Source of the DNA: Klebsiella pneumoniae | GTDB lineage: Bacteria > Pseudomonadota > Gammaproteobacteria > Pseudomonadales > Pseudohongiellaceae | Assembly: GCA_945902215.1 (NCBI GenBank) | Contig: CAMDML010000014.1 | Span: forward strand, 1 to 50,636 | Direction of reading: 5' to 3' | DNA: 50,636 bases | In this document: positions 1 to 9,174 of the stretch, piece by piece | Layout: the number at the start of each line of letters is the position of its first letter | Position numbering within the stretch: the stretch's first letter is position 1 | Translations under genes and position numbers: made by a program | Notes under the pieces: model-generated | What the model was told of the DNA's origin: nothing | What the model saw: the letters and a program-made list of their open reading frames with translations, nothing else | Database searches by the model: none

Positions 1-159
1 AAAGGTTTATGCGTGAATGCGGCAAGACGTGAAACGGGCGGGTTGGTCATCTACTGCTGCTCAATTGGATCCTGTGTCCCAGTCGGTGTGAAAGTCGCCG
101 ATCTCGCCACAGGGTCGGTCAGTCTGCCGCCGCATGTGCGGGATGTCCACGCGCTCTAA
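1..159 (+). CDS. 3' end of an unidentified gene (cut by window edge)
   Basis: Reading frame 1 is open from the first base to a TAA at 157-159, giving 52 residues that end in PPHVRDVHAL. It has no recognisable domain. The frame enters from outside the window, so the start and true length are unknown. It could be the tail of a real gene or a chance open frame; the following 345 bases without a gene favour a gene end here. Confidence 0.3.
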   Translation, partial: KGLCVNAARRETGGLVIYCCSIGSCVPVGVKVADLATGSVSLPPHVRDVHAL

Positions 160-504
160 AAGCCCCTACTTGTACTAATTTACTGTTGATGCACTTTCAA
201 TTCACAATCTCGAGAATGCGCACAAATTGTGCATTTATTGTGGGCTTGCCATCTTCCAGATTTTACCGACCGCATTTTCGCCTAGCGAATACTCGTTTTT
301 TTGGCTTTTTCCCACATTAAAAGCCACCCACAACCAGACAATTGTGCACCTGAGGCTAGGGCCGTTGGCACTTTTAATATGCAAGCAATGTGCAAATAAT
401 GTTTATTGTCCGGTGCCTGTTTGCTATGGTTAGCCCATCTGGTGCCTCATCATCTTGGCCAGGTGTCTCAACTACTACTAAACATAAAAATGAAGGGGTT
501 AACC
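160..504 (+). promoter_or_regulatory. Gene-free upstream region of the TonB-dependent receptor, with repeated TTGTGCA motifs
   Basis: No credible gene lies in these 345 bases, which are more AT-rich than the flanks. They hold a perfect 6-bp inverted repeat with a one-base centre, GCACAA-A-TTGTGC at 220-232. ATTGTGCA recurs at 341-348 and a variant, AATGTGCA, near 388-395. Repeated half-sites upstream of an outer-membrane receptor suggest operators for a transcription factor (inference). No promoter hexamers stand out clearly. Confidence 0.35.
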
Positions 505-3500
505 ATGAAGAAAAATCGATCTATGCGGAAAAAGCAGCTGGGTCTGTTTGTTTCCGCAATTTCAGCCTTGCTTGCGGGCACTGCCAATACGGCAGTGGCA
601 CAGGATGCTGAACTCGAAGAAATAACCGTAACCGGTTCGCGCATCGTTAGACGAGATTTGTCAGCGCCAAGTCCCATTGTCACCGTAGGCATTGCATCGT
701 TCGAAAACTCTTCCACGGTCAGTGCCGAATCCGTCCTCAACCAATTGCCTCAGTTCGCGCCAGCCGGCACCCAGTTCGCCACAGGTGCTCAGGGCAGTGC
801 AACTACCACGCCGGGTGCCGCAACTTTGAACCTTCGCGGCCTTGGCAGTAACCGCAACCTGGTGCTCATCGACGGCCGCCGCGGCCAGCCCGCCAACGCC
901 ACGCTGGCAATTGACATCAACACCATCCCGGCTGCTGCAATCCAGAGTGTGGAAGTCATTACCGGTGGCGCCTCGGCCGTGTATGGACCTGATGCCATGG
1001 CCGGCGTTGTCAACTTCATCCTGAAAGATGATTTTGAAGGTGTTGAATTCAACTTCAGAACCGGCGAAACCTTCGAAGGTGACGGCGCCGAAACCAGCAT
1101 CAGTACCTTGTTCGGTATCAATTCCGCCGATGGCCGCGGCAACATCATGGTCGGCCTCGACTGGACCAAGCGTGATGCGGTATACCAGGTTGATCGTGAG
1201 TTCTATCGCAACGGCTGGCTGGATCCTCGCAACCCCATGGGCCAGTTCATGCAGGCTACTTCCTATGCTGGTGCGGAAGGGGGAGTTCCGGGCGGTCCGA
1301 ATCGTCCTTCCCAAGCCGCAGTTAACGCACTTTTCCCGACCGCTCCAGCGGGATCCATCGGTACGTCCTCGGAATTCCGCTTTAATGATGACGGTTCCGT
1401 ATTCCTTTCGCAGGGGGGGCTCGGCTACAAGGGACCCTTGAACTGCATGGAAGGCTGTGGTTCGTTTACCGGTGTCAAGAAATTGACGAACGGTAACCTC
1501 GACCAGTTTGGCACCGTAGGCTTCGCGTCCACCCCCATGAACCGGCATTCGTTCTTCGCCAAGGCCACGTATGAACTCAGCGACAGTATCAGTGCCTTCG
1601 CCCAAACCACGTACAGCAACGTTGAAGTCATAACGCGCGGCGGTATTCCGCCGGCCATTACAGTATGGCAAGCACCCATGACGCGCGATGCTGCCACCAA
1701 GCCACTGCCCGCTGGCCTGACTGCACTGCTCGATTCGCGTGCCAACCCAGGCGGCGGCTGGAGCTTGTACCAGGTACTGGACTACAACGGCCCGTTCGAG
1801 CCCCTCAACGAGACCAACACCTGGCAAATGCAGCTGGGCTTGGAAGGCGAGTTGATGGATGGTGACTGGTCATGGGAAGCCTTTATTTCCCGTGGCGATA
1901 CCAACAACGTCGTCAAAAACATCAGACTGCCCTCGCTGCAGCGCTATCAGGCGCTGGTTAACTCGTCCGGCTTCGGGAAGGGTACGTTCGCAGGTCTTGG
2001 CCGTGGTTATGCCTCCAAATGTACGACCGGCCTGCCCGTATTCTCGGAATTCGTACCCTCGAGAGACTGTCTGGATTCCATCGACTCCTTCATGATCAAC
2101 CAGACGAACTTGACGCAGGATATCGCCGAGATCAACTTGCAGGGTGGCCTGATGGACTTGCCAGCCGGTCAGTTGCGCTTCGCAACCGGTTTCGCCTGGC
2201 GTGAAAACACCTTCCTGTTCCAGCCCGGCAACTCGGTGAATACCAATTTCCTCGATAACCCGATTGGACTGTTCGCCTCAAACGGCACCGAGGGCAAAAC
2301 AGACGTGCGCGAACTTTATGGCGAGTTGCTGGTGCCTGTCATTGAAGGTCTCGACCTCGAACTCGGCTACCGCTATTCCGATTTCAACACGGCTGGCGGC
2401 GTCGATACCTACAAGTCGATGTTCACCTGGCAAGCGCTGGATTGGGTATCCTTCCGCGGCGGCTACCAATTCGCAACCCGCGCGCCGAACACGGCGGAAC
2501 TGTTCACCGGCCCGACCCTACTCGTGGTTGGCTTCCCGAACGGTGACCCCTGCGCCGTGACGACGTTGTGGCCGTGGGGTAACGTGGCCGCAAACCCGAA
2601 CCGCGTAAAAGTACAGGATCTATGCCGCGCGATCATCGGTAACAACACCTCGGGCTTCGATACCCAGACCTACAGCATCACCGGCATCCCGGGTGCGAGC
2701 GGTTTCCACCGCCAGAACCCCCCGTACTTCCCCCTGGAAATCGAAATCAACAAAGGCAACCCGAGTGTAGGACCGGAACAAGGCGAAACCTATACCTTTG
2801 GCGCCGTGATCTCGGAACCCTTCGGCTGGGAAGGATTGTCAGTGACAGCGGACATCTACAAAATCGAGCTGACAGATGCCATTTCACCCGAAGGCTCGGT
2901 GGCGGTGTATTCACGCTGCATGAACCAAACCGGCACCAACCCGACCTACTCACGTACCAACGTAGACTGCCTGAAGATCCGTCGCAACGCGTCGTCAGGT
3001 GACCGCGAAGAAGTTGATGCACTGTACTCAAACCTGGGAGCACTAAATACTCAGGGCATCGATTTGACAGTCAACTACGGTATGGACATCGGTCCGGGTA
3101 GCCTGAACATCAACTCGACGATCAACTACCTCGACGAGTTTATGTACCAGACGGCTCCGACGGCGGCATTGACCGACGCCACCGGCACGGGCGATCAGGG
3201 CGGCCAGTACGACTACCGTTTGTTTACCACCATCAGTTACGCGTGGGACAACTTCAATGTCGGCCTGAACTGGCGCCATATGTCCAGTATCGAAGCAGCA
3301 GCCAAAGCGATCAGTCCTAATACGACAGTTCTGGGTGTTGGTTCCTACGACATGTTCAACTTCAGCGGCGGCTATGTGTGGGACAAATACACCCTGCGCT
3401 TCGGAGTCGACAACCTGTTCGACAAAGAACCCCCGGTTGTCGGTGCGGACCCCTTCGCAGTAAACCCCGACACCAACAGCGACTCTACCAACCCGGGTTA

Positions 3501-3552
3501 TTACGACATCCTGGGACGGCGTTGGTACATGGGCGTGAAAGTGTCCTTCTGA
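505..3552 (+). CDS. TonB-dependent outer-membrane receptor (large, about 1015 aa)
   Basis: Gated beta-barrel for TonB/ExbBD-powered uptake of a large or scarce nutrient. The start at 505 is preceded by GAAGGGG with a 6-base gap and opens a signal peptide (MKKNRSMRKK, then a hydrophobic stretch ending TAVAQ). A TonB box-like EEITVTGSRI follows at once. The plug domain shows the usual LNLRGLGSNRNLVLIDGRR, VEVITGGASAVYGPDAMAGVVNFI pattern, split here only for description, and the chain ends in a typical barrel terminus, GVKVSF. The size and the GSRI/GASAVYGPDA style fit the large receptor subfamily often used for sugars, peptides or other organic polymers in marine and freshwater Gammaproteobacteria; the substrate cannot be told. 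It stands alone in its orientation and ends at a shared terminator. Confidence 0.93.
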   Translation: MKKNRSMRKKQLGLFVSAISALLAGTANTAVAQDAELEEITVTGSRIVRRDLSAPSPIVTVGIASFENSSTVSAESVLNQLPQFAPAGTQFATGAQGSATTTPGAATLNLRGLGSNRNLVLIDGRRGQPANATLAIDINTIPAAAIQSVEVITGGASAVYGPDAMAGVVNFILKDDFEGVEFNFRTGETFEGDGAETSISTLFGINSADGRGNIMVGLDWTKRDAVYQVDREFYRNGWLDPRNPMGQFMQATSYAGAEGGVPGGPNRPSQAAVNALFPTAPAGSIGTSSEFRFNDDGSVFLSQGGLGYKGPLNCMEGCGSFTGVKKLTNGNLDQFGTVGFASTPMNRHSFFAKATYELSDSISAFAQTTYSNVEVITRGGIPPAITVWQAPMTRDAATKPLPAGLTALLDSRANPGGGWSLYQVLDYNGPFEPLNETNTWQMQLGLEGELMDGDWSWEAFISRGDTNNVVKNIRLPSLQRYQALVNSSGFGKGTFAGLGRGYASKCTTGLPVFSEFVPSRDCLDSIDSFMINQTNLTQDIAEINLQGGLMDLPAGQLRFATGFAWRENTFLFQPGNSVNTNFLDNPIGLFASNGTEGKTDVRELYGELLVPVIEGLDLELGYRYSDFNTAGGVDTYKSMFTWQALDWVSFRGGYQFATRAPNTAELFTGPTLLVVGFPNGDPCAVTTLWPWGNVAANPNRVKVQDLCRAIIGNNTSGFDTQTYSITGIPGASGFHRQNPPYFPLEIEINKGNPSVGPEQGETYTFGAVISEPFGWEGLSVTADIYKIELTDAISPEGSVAVYSRCMNQTGTNPTYSRTNVDCLKIRRNASSGDREEVDALYSNLGALNTQGIDLTVNYGMDIGPGSLNINSTINYLDEFMYQTAPTAALTDATGTGDQGGQYDYRLFTTISYAWDNFNVGLNWRHMSSIEAAAKAISPNTTVLGVGSYDMFNFSGGYVWDKYTLRFGVDNLFDKEPPVVGADPFAVNPDTNSDSTNPGYYDILGRRWYMGVKVSF

Positions 3553-3588
3553 TCTGAAGGCACGATCCCGCTGCAAGGACGCAGCAAC

Positions 3589-3620
3589 AAAAAAGGCCGG
3601 CATTCGCCGGCCTTTTTTTT
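3589..3620. terminator. Bidirectional Rho-independent terminator
   Basis: A perfect 7-bp stem (GGCCGGC at 3595-3601, GCCGGCC at 3606-3612) with a 4-base loop has six A on its left and eight T on its right, so it can end transcription in both directions. It lies between the convergent receptor and oxygenase genes. The T run reaches into the TAA stop of the minus-strand gene. Confidence 0.9.
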
Positions 3621-4716
3621 AGAGGACGTATTTCACGGGTTTATTGCGGATGAATTGCGAGACGATCCATTTGTCGCTATTGAGTGGCGGGGTTCCGGCA
3701 TGCAATACGCGATGGTCTGGACCACCATCTGCCAGCGCGTTCGTAAAAAAGAAACCCTCGCCTGCCCTGCCCTTGTGGCTGATATCGAGATGGGGAAATG
3801 CCGTTTCCCCTGCTTCATAGCCATCGTTCAGATAAATCAGGAAAGTGATGATGCGCTGGCCGTTCTCGGCAATCTCCTGCACGTAGTTGGGCAAGTCGAT
3901 ATCGACGAAATCATAGTGGTTCATGATTTGCTCACCGGGCTTGTAATGGAGAATAGCGGTCGCCTCAAACTGGACCATCGGCACTCCGGTGGCACTGGCC
4001 ATGCGTTCCTGCATGATGAAATGGATTAATTCGTTTTCGACCAGATTGAATTGAGCGATGGAATTCGTGCGTGTACCGGAATGGATATCACGCTTGATGT
4101 TAGCGTTGTACACCAGCGCGGGCTTGAGTCGGTTGCGTGACTGTGTGATCAGACGTTCACGAAAGGGCAGCGACAAAAAGCCGGGGAACGATTTCAGCAA
4201 TGGGTCCTCGTGCACGACATGCCCAGGCGGCGCAGTGAGCCACGCGCCAAGATCGATACTGTCTGCGAGTTTGCGCCAGGCTTGGGCATCGGTGCCGGGC
4301 AGCACAGACAAAGGCTCAGCGGCTGTCGGGCCTTGCGCCAGCAGTAGCACCTGCTCCTGCGCACTTTGGGAGCCCAACTGGGCAGCGTATGCCAGTGTGT
4401 TGAGTGCATCGCTCCAGCTTTTTCGCTGATAAATGCCGGTGGCCTGAAATACCGCCATCAATGCCACGGCTTCAATCTGGCCCTTGGTCGCTGCTTCGAA
4501 AATGAATCCAGCGCCTTCACGCGGCAAGTACGGCGCACGATCACCCACCACAAGACGCTTGCCAAGACGCGTCATCGCTTCCAGATCGCCAGCCTGGGTC
4601 GCCAGTGACAGTTCACTTATGGCATCGTCATGCAGGCCCTGGGCATCAAGAATGTCTGCCAACTGAATTTTTGGATGGAGTGGTTCTGTTTGCATGCCGG
4701 TCTCTGTCATGATCAT
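3619..4716 (-). CDS. 2OG-Fe(II) oxygenase (prolyl-4-hydroxylase-like) with an N-terminal helical repeat region
   Basis: Predicted non-haem iron, 2-oxoglutarate-dependent hydroxylase. The C-terminal half carries the metal and co-substrate residues of the P4Hc fold: H267-Y-D269 in the NHYDFVD segment, distal H339 in LHAG, and K349 in SDKW for 2-oxoglutarate binding. Residues 1-130 are alanine-rich helical repeats resembling Sel1/TPR units (DEA-type spacing, AATKGQIEAVALMAVF). The start at 4716 is the longest option; ATG codons at 4710 and 4695 are alternatives. There is no signal peptide, so it should be cytoplasmic. It converges on the TonB receptor, and such oxygenases are often found beside receptors of that type; a functional link is inference. 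Confidence 0.85.
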   Translation of the reverse strand: MIMTETGMQTEPLHPKIQLADILDAQGLHDDAISELSLATQAGDLEAMTRLGKRLVVGDRAPYLPREGAGFIFEAATKGQIEAVALMAVFQATGIYQRKSWSDALNTLAYAAQLGSQSAQEQVLLLAQGPTAAEPLSVLPGTDAQAWRKLADSIDLGAWLTAPPGHVVHEDPLLKSFPGFLSLPFRERLITQSRNRLKPALVYNANIKRDIHSGTRTNSIAQFNLVENELIHFIMQERMASATGVPMVQFEATAILHYKPGEQIMNHYDFVDIDLPNYVQEIAENGQRIITFLIYLNDGYEAGETAFPHLDISHKGRAGEGFFFTNALADGGPDHRVLHAGTPPLNSDKWIVSQFIRNKPVKYVL

Positions 4717-4841
4717 TGCTATCGGTACAGTTTACGGGACGGAGAATACGGCTTGAAGCCCTGATTTCGCTACCCGTATTCGTTGTAATCACCTGTTTGG
4801 TCGTTTACGCTTCGGTACCAGTCGTACCCGGGAGAATAACA

Positions 4842-5516
4842 ATGATGTCCGGATTTCCAGCATCTACTCTTTACCAAATTCGCGCCAATGTTCGGGCCAA
4901 TGTTCGGGCCATAGCCAGCCTGCTGGTTTTCATCAGTCTCTTGCCTGCGGCAGGACACGCTCAGGATGCTGCCCTGCTTGCATGTGCCGATGTTGCTGAT
5001 CGGGATGCCCGGTTGAGCTGTCTGGAAGCCGCCCTGGAGACTGCCGTCAGGAACCGGGATGCTGCGACAGCATCCCCGGCATCTGCGCAGATGGCGGGCT
5101 CTGCTGCACAAACAACTTCTGTGGTTACACCGATTGTTGTCGCACCAACTGTAGCCACGCCATCAGTAGTGACGTCAGTTGAATCCGTGGCACCAACTCC
5201 TGCACCTACCGCTGAAACTGCGACAGAAGACACCGGCCGTTTCAATCTGTTCGGATTACTGGACCGTCAACGCGATGAGCAGCCGGAACAGCCTGTCGAA
5301 ACAATGGATGAACAAGTTACAGAACTGGAGTATTACAAGCCGGATGTCGTGACGATTACGCTCAGCAATGGCCAGATCTGGCGTCAGCTCTACGCAAGCC
5401 GCTTCAACCTGCGGGTGGGGGATGACATCCATATCTACAGGTCGAGTGGCAATCAGCAATACCGTCTCGAGGCAGAACGCTTCAATGGCATTATTCGGGT
5501 AGAGCGGTTGCGCTAG
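4842..5516 (+). CDS. Exported hypothetical protein
   Basis: 224 residues from ATG 4842, chosen because GGAGAA lies 5-10 bases upstream; longer in-frame starts have no such site and would run into the divergent oxygenase gene. A signal peptide (ASLLVFISLLPAAGHAQ) is followed by a short Cys-containing motif, LACADVADRDARLSCLEAAL, of a kind seen in several exported gammaproteobacterial proteins. A low-complexity Ala/Thr/Val/Pro linker leads to a C-terminal domain (VVTITLSNGQIWRQL...RFNGIIRVERLR) that looks like a small beta fold. A 12-bp in-frame tandem duplication at 4884-4907 encodes ANVR twice just before the hydrophobic core of the signal peptide. Function unknown. Confidence 0.75.
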   Translation: MMSGFPASTLYQIRANVRANVRAIASLLVFISLLPAAGHAQDAALLACADVADRDARLSCLEAALETAVRNRDAATASPASAQMAGSAAQTTSVVTPIVVAPTVATPSVVTSVESVAPTPAPTAETATEDTGRFNLFGLLDRQRDEQPEQPVETMDEQVTELEYYKPDVVTITLSNGQIWRQLYASRFNLRVGDDIHIYRSSGNQQYRLEAERFNGIIRVERLR

Positions 5517-5525
5517 TTTCCGTTC

Positions 5526-7283
5526 TCAGTAGAACTCCAGTGTCTCGATCATCAACTGTGGACTGCTGAGCCCGCGGTATTCGTTGATATCGAGCTTGTA
5601 AAGCATACGCACCACTTCCCTTCCCTGTTCCGCCCTCGCCAGAACTTCCGCAGTCTGATTGAAAGCTATCGCGTCAACGATTTGCTGGCTGTCAGGTATT
5701 TGCAACACCAGTTTCAGATGCTTGCCGCTGAGCACGCGCACACTGATAACACGGAAATCCCCGTTGAACACCGGTTCCGGAAAATGCTGCCCCCAAGGGC
5801 CGGCTTCACGCAGTAACGCGGCAAACTCCAGTGAAAAACACCCACTGTCCAGACCGCCATCGGTGAACGTCTGGCGCATGAAGCATTCCTCGTCATGCGC
5901 TTCCAGTTCCTTTTCCAGCGCTGCGGTGAACGCGACGAAATCGCGCTGTCGCAGTGACAAGCCGGCTGCCATCGCGTGTCCGCCAAATTTCGTGAGCAAC
6001 CCCGGGTTATGCGTTGCTACGGCATCCAGCAGGTCGCGAATATGCACTCCAGTGATCGACCGTGCTGAACCCTTGATTTGCAATTCACCCTGCGCATCGG
6101 TGCCGGCATCGGCAAACACCAGCACCGGTTTGTGCAGACGCTCTTTCAGGCGTGAGGCAAGAATACCAATCACGCCCTGATGCCAGCGGCTGTCGTGTAG
6201 ACAAACGCTACGTAACGCCGAGACTTCGAGATTGAGTTGGTGCAGATGCTCAAGTGCTTCTGTCTGCATGCCCTGTTCGATCAATTTGCGATCCTCGTTG
6301 AGACCGTTTAGTTCGCGCGCCATTTCGCGGGCAATAAAGGGTTCATCTGTCAGCAGGCATTCGATGCCCCGGGTCATATCGTCAAGTCGCCCTGCGGCAT
6401 TCAGACGCGGGCCAACAGCGAAACCAAGATCGTTCGCCGTAATGCTGGCCAGATTGCGGCCGGCAAGCTCCAGCACGGCAAGTATCCCCGGCCGTGCACG
6501 GCCTGAACGTATAACCTGGAGTCCGTGTCTTACGAGCCTCCTGTTGTTCCGGTCAAGCGGCACCACGTCAGCTACCGTGCCAAGCGCAACGAGATCGAGC
6601 CAGGCAGCCATATTGGGTTCGCGGATTCCCTGGTCAGCAAACCAGTTTTGCGCACGCAAGGCGGTACGCAGCGCCGTCATCAAATAAAACACCACACCGA
6701 CTCCGGCCAGCGCCTTGCTGGCAAAACTGCAACCGCTTTGATTCGGGTTGAGGATGCAGGTAGCGTCCGGCAAGGTGCTTGCGGGCAAATGATGATCGGT
6801 AACGAGCACGTCAATGCCATGCTGCCGCGCCAGCGCAATGCCGGCATGGCTGGCAATGCCATTGTCCACGGTCACGATCAGATCAGGCTGCCGCGTGCGT
6901 GCCACTTCCACGATTTCCGGTGTCAGGCCATAACCGAATTCGAAACGGTTCGGCACCAGATAATCAACATGCCTGAACCCGAACGCGCGCAGGCACAACA
7001 ACGCCAGAGCGCAACTGGTTGCACCATCAGCATCGAAGTCGGCCACGATCAAAATACGTTTTTGTGCCTGCAGACTGGTCATTAGCAACGCCACAGCCTG
7101 CGTCATGTTGAGCAGGCCTGAAGGTGGCAGCAACCCGGCAAGCGCCAAATCCAGTTCGGCGTCGTGTTGCAATCCGCGTGCGGCGAAAACTGTCTGCAAC
7201 ACGGGATGCACCGAACTGCTGAACTGTGGTGTAACCCGGTGCGGTCTTGGCGTGAAGAGTGACATGGGCAGCGGCGTGACCAT
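5526..7283 (-). CDS. recJ: Single-stranded-DNA-specific 5'-3' exonuclease RecJ
   Basis: RecJ degrades single-stranded DNA 5' to 3' in recombinational and mismatch repair. The DHH-family signatures are in order: DFDADG at residues 82-87, VDNGI at 139-143 and DHH at 163-165, then the DHHA1 region with GGHAMAAGLSL and a C-terminal OB-like domain. The length of 585 aa is close to the E. coli enzyme. The ATG overlaps the stop of the upstream acyl-CoA ligase gene by one base (TGATG), implying translational coupling; a second ATG at residue 7 is possible. In Pseudomonas recJ lies near dsbC-hom-thrC; here two genes separate them. Confidence 0.97.
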   Translation of the reverse strand: MVTPLPMSLFTPRPHRVTPQFSSSVHPVLQTVFAARGLQHDAELDLALAGLLPPSGLLNMTQAVALLMTSLQAQKRILIVADFDADGATSCALALLCLRAFGFRHVDYLVPNRFEFGYGLTPEIVEVARTRQPDLIVTVDNGIASHAGIALARQHGIDVLVTDHHLPASTLPDATCILNPNQSGCSFASKALAGVGVVFYLMTALRTALRAQNWFADQGIREPNMAAWLDLVALGTVADVVPLDRNNRRLVRHGLQVIRSGRARPGILAVLELAGRNLASITANDLGFAVGPRLNAAGRLDDMTRGIECLLTDEPFIAREMARELNGLNEDRKLIEQGMQTEALEHLHQLNLEVSALRSVCLHDSRWHQGVIGILASRLKERLHKPVLVFADAGTDAQGELQIKGSARSITGVHIRDLLDAVATHNPGLLTKFGGHAMAAGLSLRQRDFVAFTAALEKELEAHDEECFMRQTFTDGGLDSGCFSLEFAALLREAGPWGQHFPEPVFNGDFRVISVRVLSGKHLKLVLQIPDSQQIVDAIAFNQTAEVLARAEQGREVVRMLYKLDINEYRGLSSPQLMIETLEFY

Positions 7284-8947
7284 CAGGATAAGTCACCCGG
7301 TTTCATCCGCAATTCCCGCCTGAGCACCTTACCCACATTGCTCTTCGGCAGGCTGTCACGGAATTCAATCACCTTGGGCACTTTGTAGGGCGCGAGTCCT
7401 TCACGGCACCAGGCAATGACATGTTCCTTGGTAAGGGTGGGATTGCGCCGCACAACGAAGAGCGTGACCCTTGCTGCATACTCATCACCAGTGCCAATCA
7501 CCGCAGCTTCGGCGATTTCAGGATGCGCGCACACATATTCCTCGATTTCGTTCGGATACACATTGAAGCCGGAGATAATGATCAGGTCCTTGATGCGATC
7601 AACGATCCGCAGAAATCCATCCGCATCAAACATGCCGATGTCACCACTATGCAGCCAGCCGTCTGCGTCAAACGTCCACGTCGTTTCTTCCGGTTGCAGC
7701 CAGTAACCCTGCATGACTTGCGGACCTTTGATACAGACTTCTCCCGCTGTTCCTGGCGGCAGAATGTGCCCGTTTGGATCCATGACGACCACACTGGTAC
7801 CAGATACAGGTATGCCAACGGTACCGGCGCGCTGAATGTCAGGCCGGTTGCAAGTCACCAGTGGAGCGCACTCTGTCAGCCCATAACCTTCCAGCACTAT
7901 GCTGCCGGTGAGCTCCAACCAACGTTTGGCGATCTGTGGCTCCAGTGCCATGCCACCGGAACAACTGATTTGCAATGCGGAAAAATCCAGCGCACAAAAA
8001 TCGGCATTGCCGCACAGCGCCTTGTATAAGGTGTTGATACCGGCAAACCCGTTGATACGGCAGGATTGCAGCGCGCGCACGAATGCAGGAATGTCACTGG
8101 GATTTGGAATCAGCAGCGTGTGATGCCCAAGCGCTATCCCCGTCAGGAAGTTCATCGTGAACGCATAAATGTGATACAGCGGCAACGGCGCCACCATCAC
8201 CGCACCCGGTGGCGGCAATTGCGCGGAAAGCGCAGAAATCAACTGCAGGATATTGGAGGCGAGATTGAAATGACTGAGCATCGCGCCCTTCGCCCTGCCA
8301 GTTGTACCGCCGGTGTATTGCAGCACTGCCAGCGCCTCAAGCGGCAGCTCGGGCAGCGCAGACTGACCTGCCTTACCCGCAGTGCGTCCCAGTGTCAGTA
8401 CTTGCCTGAAGCTTATCTGGACCGGAAACGCATAGGGGAGCACTACTTTTTTGAGGTAGCGCAGGCCCAGATTAAGCGGAATGCGCCGGTACCATGGATG
8501 CAGATCGCCGATTTCTGTCACCACTACTTGTTCGACCGGCGTTGCCGCGATGACGCGTGCCGCCACATGGGCAGTATTGGCCGACACGACAAGTATTCTG
8601 ACTCCGGCATCGTTCAGCTGCCGCTCCAGTTCGAGTGCGGTGTACAAGGGATTCATGTTGACGATGACGCCGCCAGCCTTCAGCACGCCCAGCGCCGCCA
8701 CGGGATACTGCAGGAGATTGGGTAGCAACAGCGCAACCCGATCGCCACTCTGCAGCTGTTGTTGCAAGAGCCAATGGGCGAAGTCACTGCTCAGGGCATC
8801 CAGATCCCTGAAGCTCAGGTCAGCATTCAGGCAGGTAAAGGCAATACGATTGGCATGGCTGGCGCAGGCCTGCGCGGCCACTTGTACCAGATTTTGAGTT
8901 GCCCTCTCTACTGATGCGCTCTCTATAATTGGGGTTACGCTCGCCAT
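7283..8947 (-). CDS. Long-chain fatty acid-CoA ligase / AMP-binding acyl-CoA synthetase
   Basis: Activates a carboxylic acid, probably a fatty acid, to its CoA thioester through an acyl-adenylate. The P-loop-like motif YTGGTTGRAKGAM is at residues 211-223, followed by GYGLTE and the hinge and catalytic region (DGWLHSGDIG, then DRIKDLIIISGFNVYPNEIE, and LPKSNVGKVLRREL with the C-terminal catalytic lysine). The 554-aa length matches FadD. It has no signal peptide and is likely peripheral to the inner membrane. It overlaps recJ by one base and is divergent from the protease gene at 9175. FadD is the best family guess; exact chain-length preference is not readable. Confidence 0.9.
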   Translation of the reverse strand: MASVTPIIESASVERATQNLVQVAAQACASHANRIAFTCLNADLSFRDLDALSSDFAHWLLQQQLQSGDRVALLLPNLLQYPVAALGVLKAGGVIVNMNPLYTALELERQLNDAGVRILVVSANTAHVAARVIAATPVEQVVVTEIGDLHPWYRRIPLNLGLRYLKKVVLPYAFPVQISFRQVLTLGRTAGKAGQSALPELPLEALAVLQYTGGTTGRAKGAMLSHFNLASNILQLISALSAQLPPPGAVMVAPLPLYHIYAFTMNFLTGIALGHHTLLIPNPSDIPAFVRALQSCRINGFAGINTLYKALCGNADFCALDFSALQISCSGGMALEPQIAKRWLELTGSIVLEGYGLTECAPLVTCNRPDIQRAGTVGIPVSGTSVVVMDPNGHILPPGTAGEVCIKGPQVMQGYWLQPEETTWTFDADGWLHSGDIGMFDADGFLRIVDRIKDLIIISGFNVYPNEIEEYVCAHPEIAEAAVIGTGDEYAARVTLFVVRRNPTLTKEHVIAWCREGLAPYKVPKVIEFRDSLPKSNVGKVLRRELRMKPGDLS

Positions 8948-9174
8948 TTTTTGCCTTTACCTGCTTGATTCCGGGGACGCGAGCCCCTATCTGTTGAATG
9001 GGCTGTACTCAGCCGTGATTCTAGCATCGGTGGCAGTCGCGGAACTTCGGTGACTGCAACCTGCCTAAGCAAATGCTCCAATCCGGTAATTGCCCGGTTA
9101 TAGTCCAGCTTCATGCAGATTTCCTGCATGATTTATCCAATAGCCATTTTGCCTACAGACCAGGTGCACCATCC

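Noticed and set aside
661-1827. Long antisense open frame over the first TonB receptor
   Set aside because: It lies opposite a clear receptor gene, has no motif, and its composition is that of a shadow frame in GC-rich DNA.
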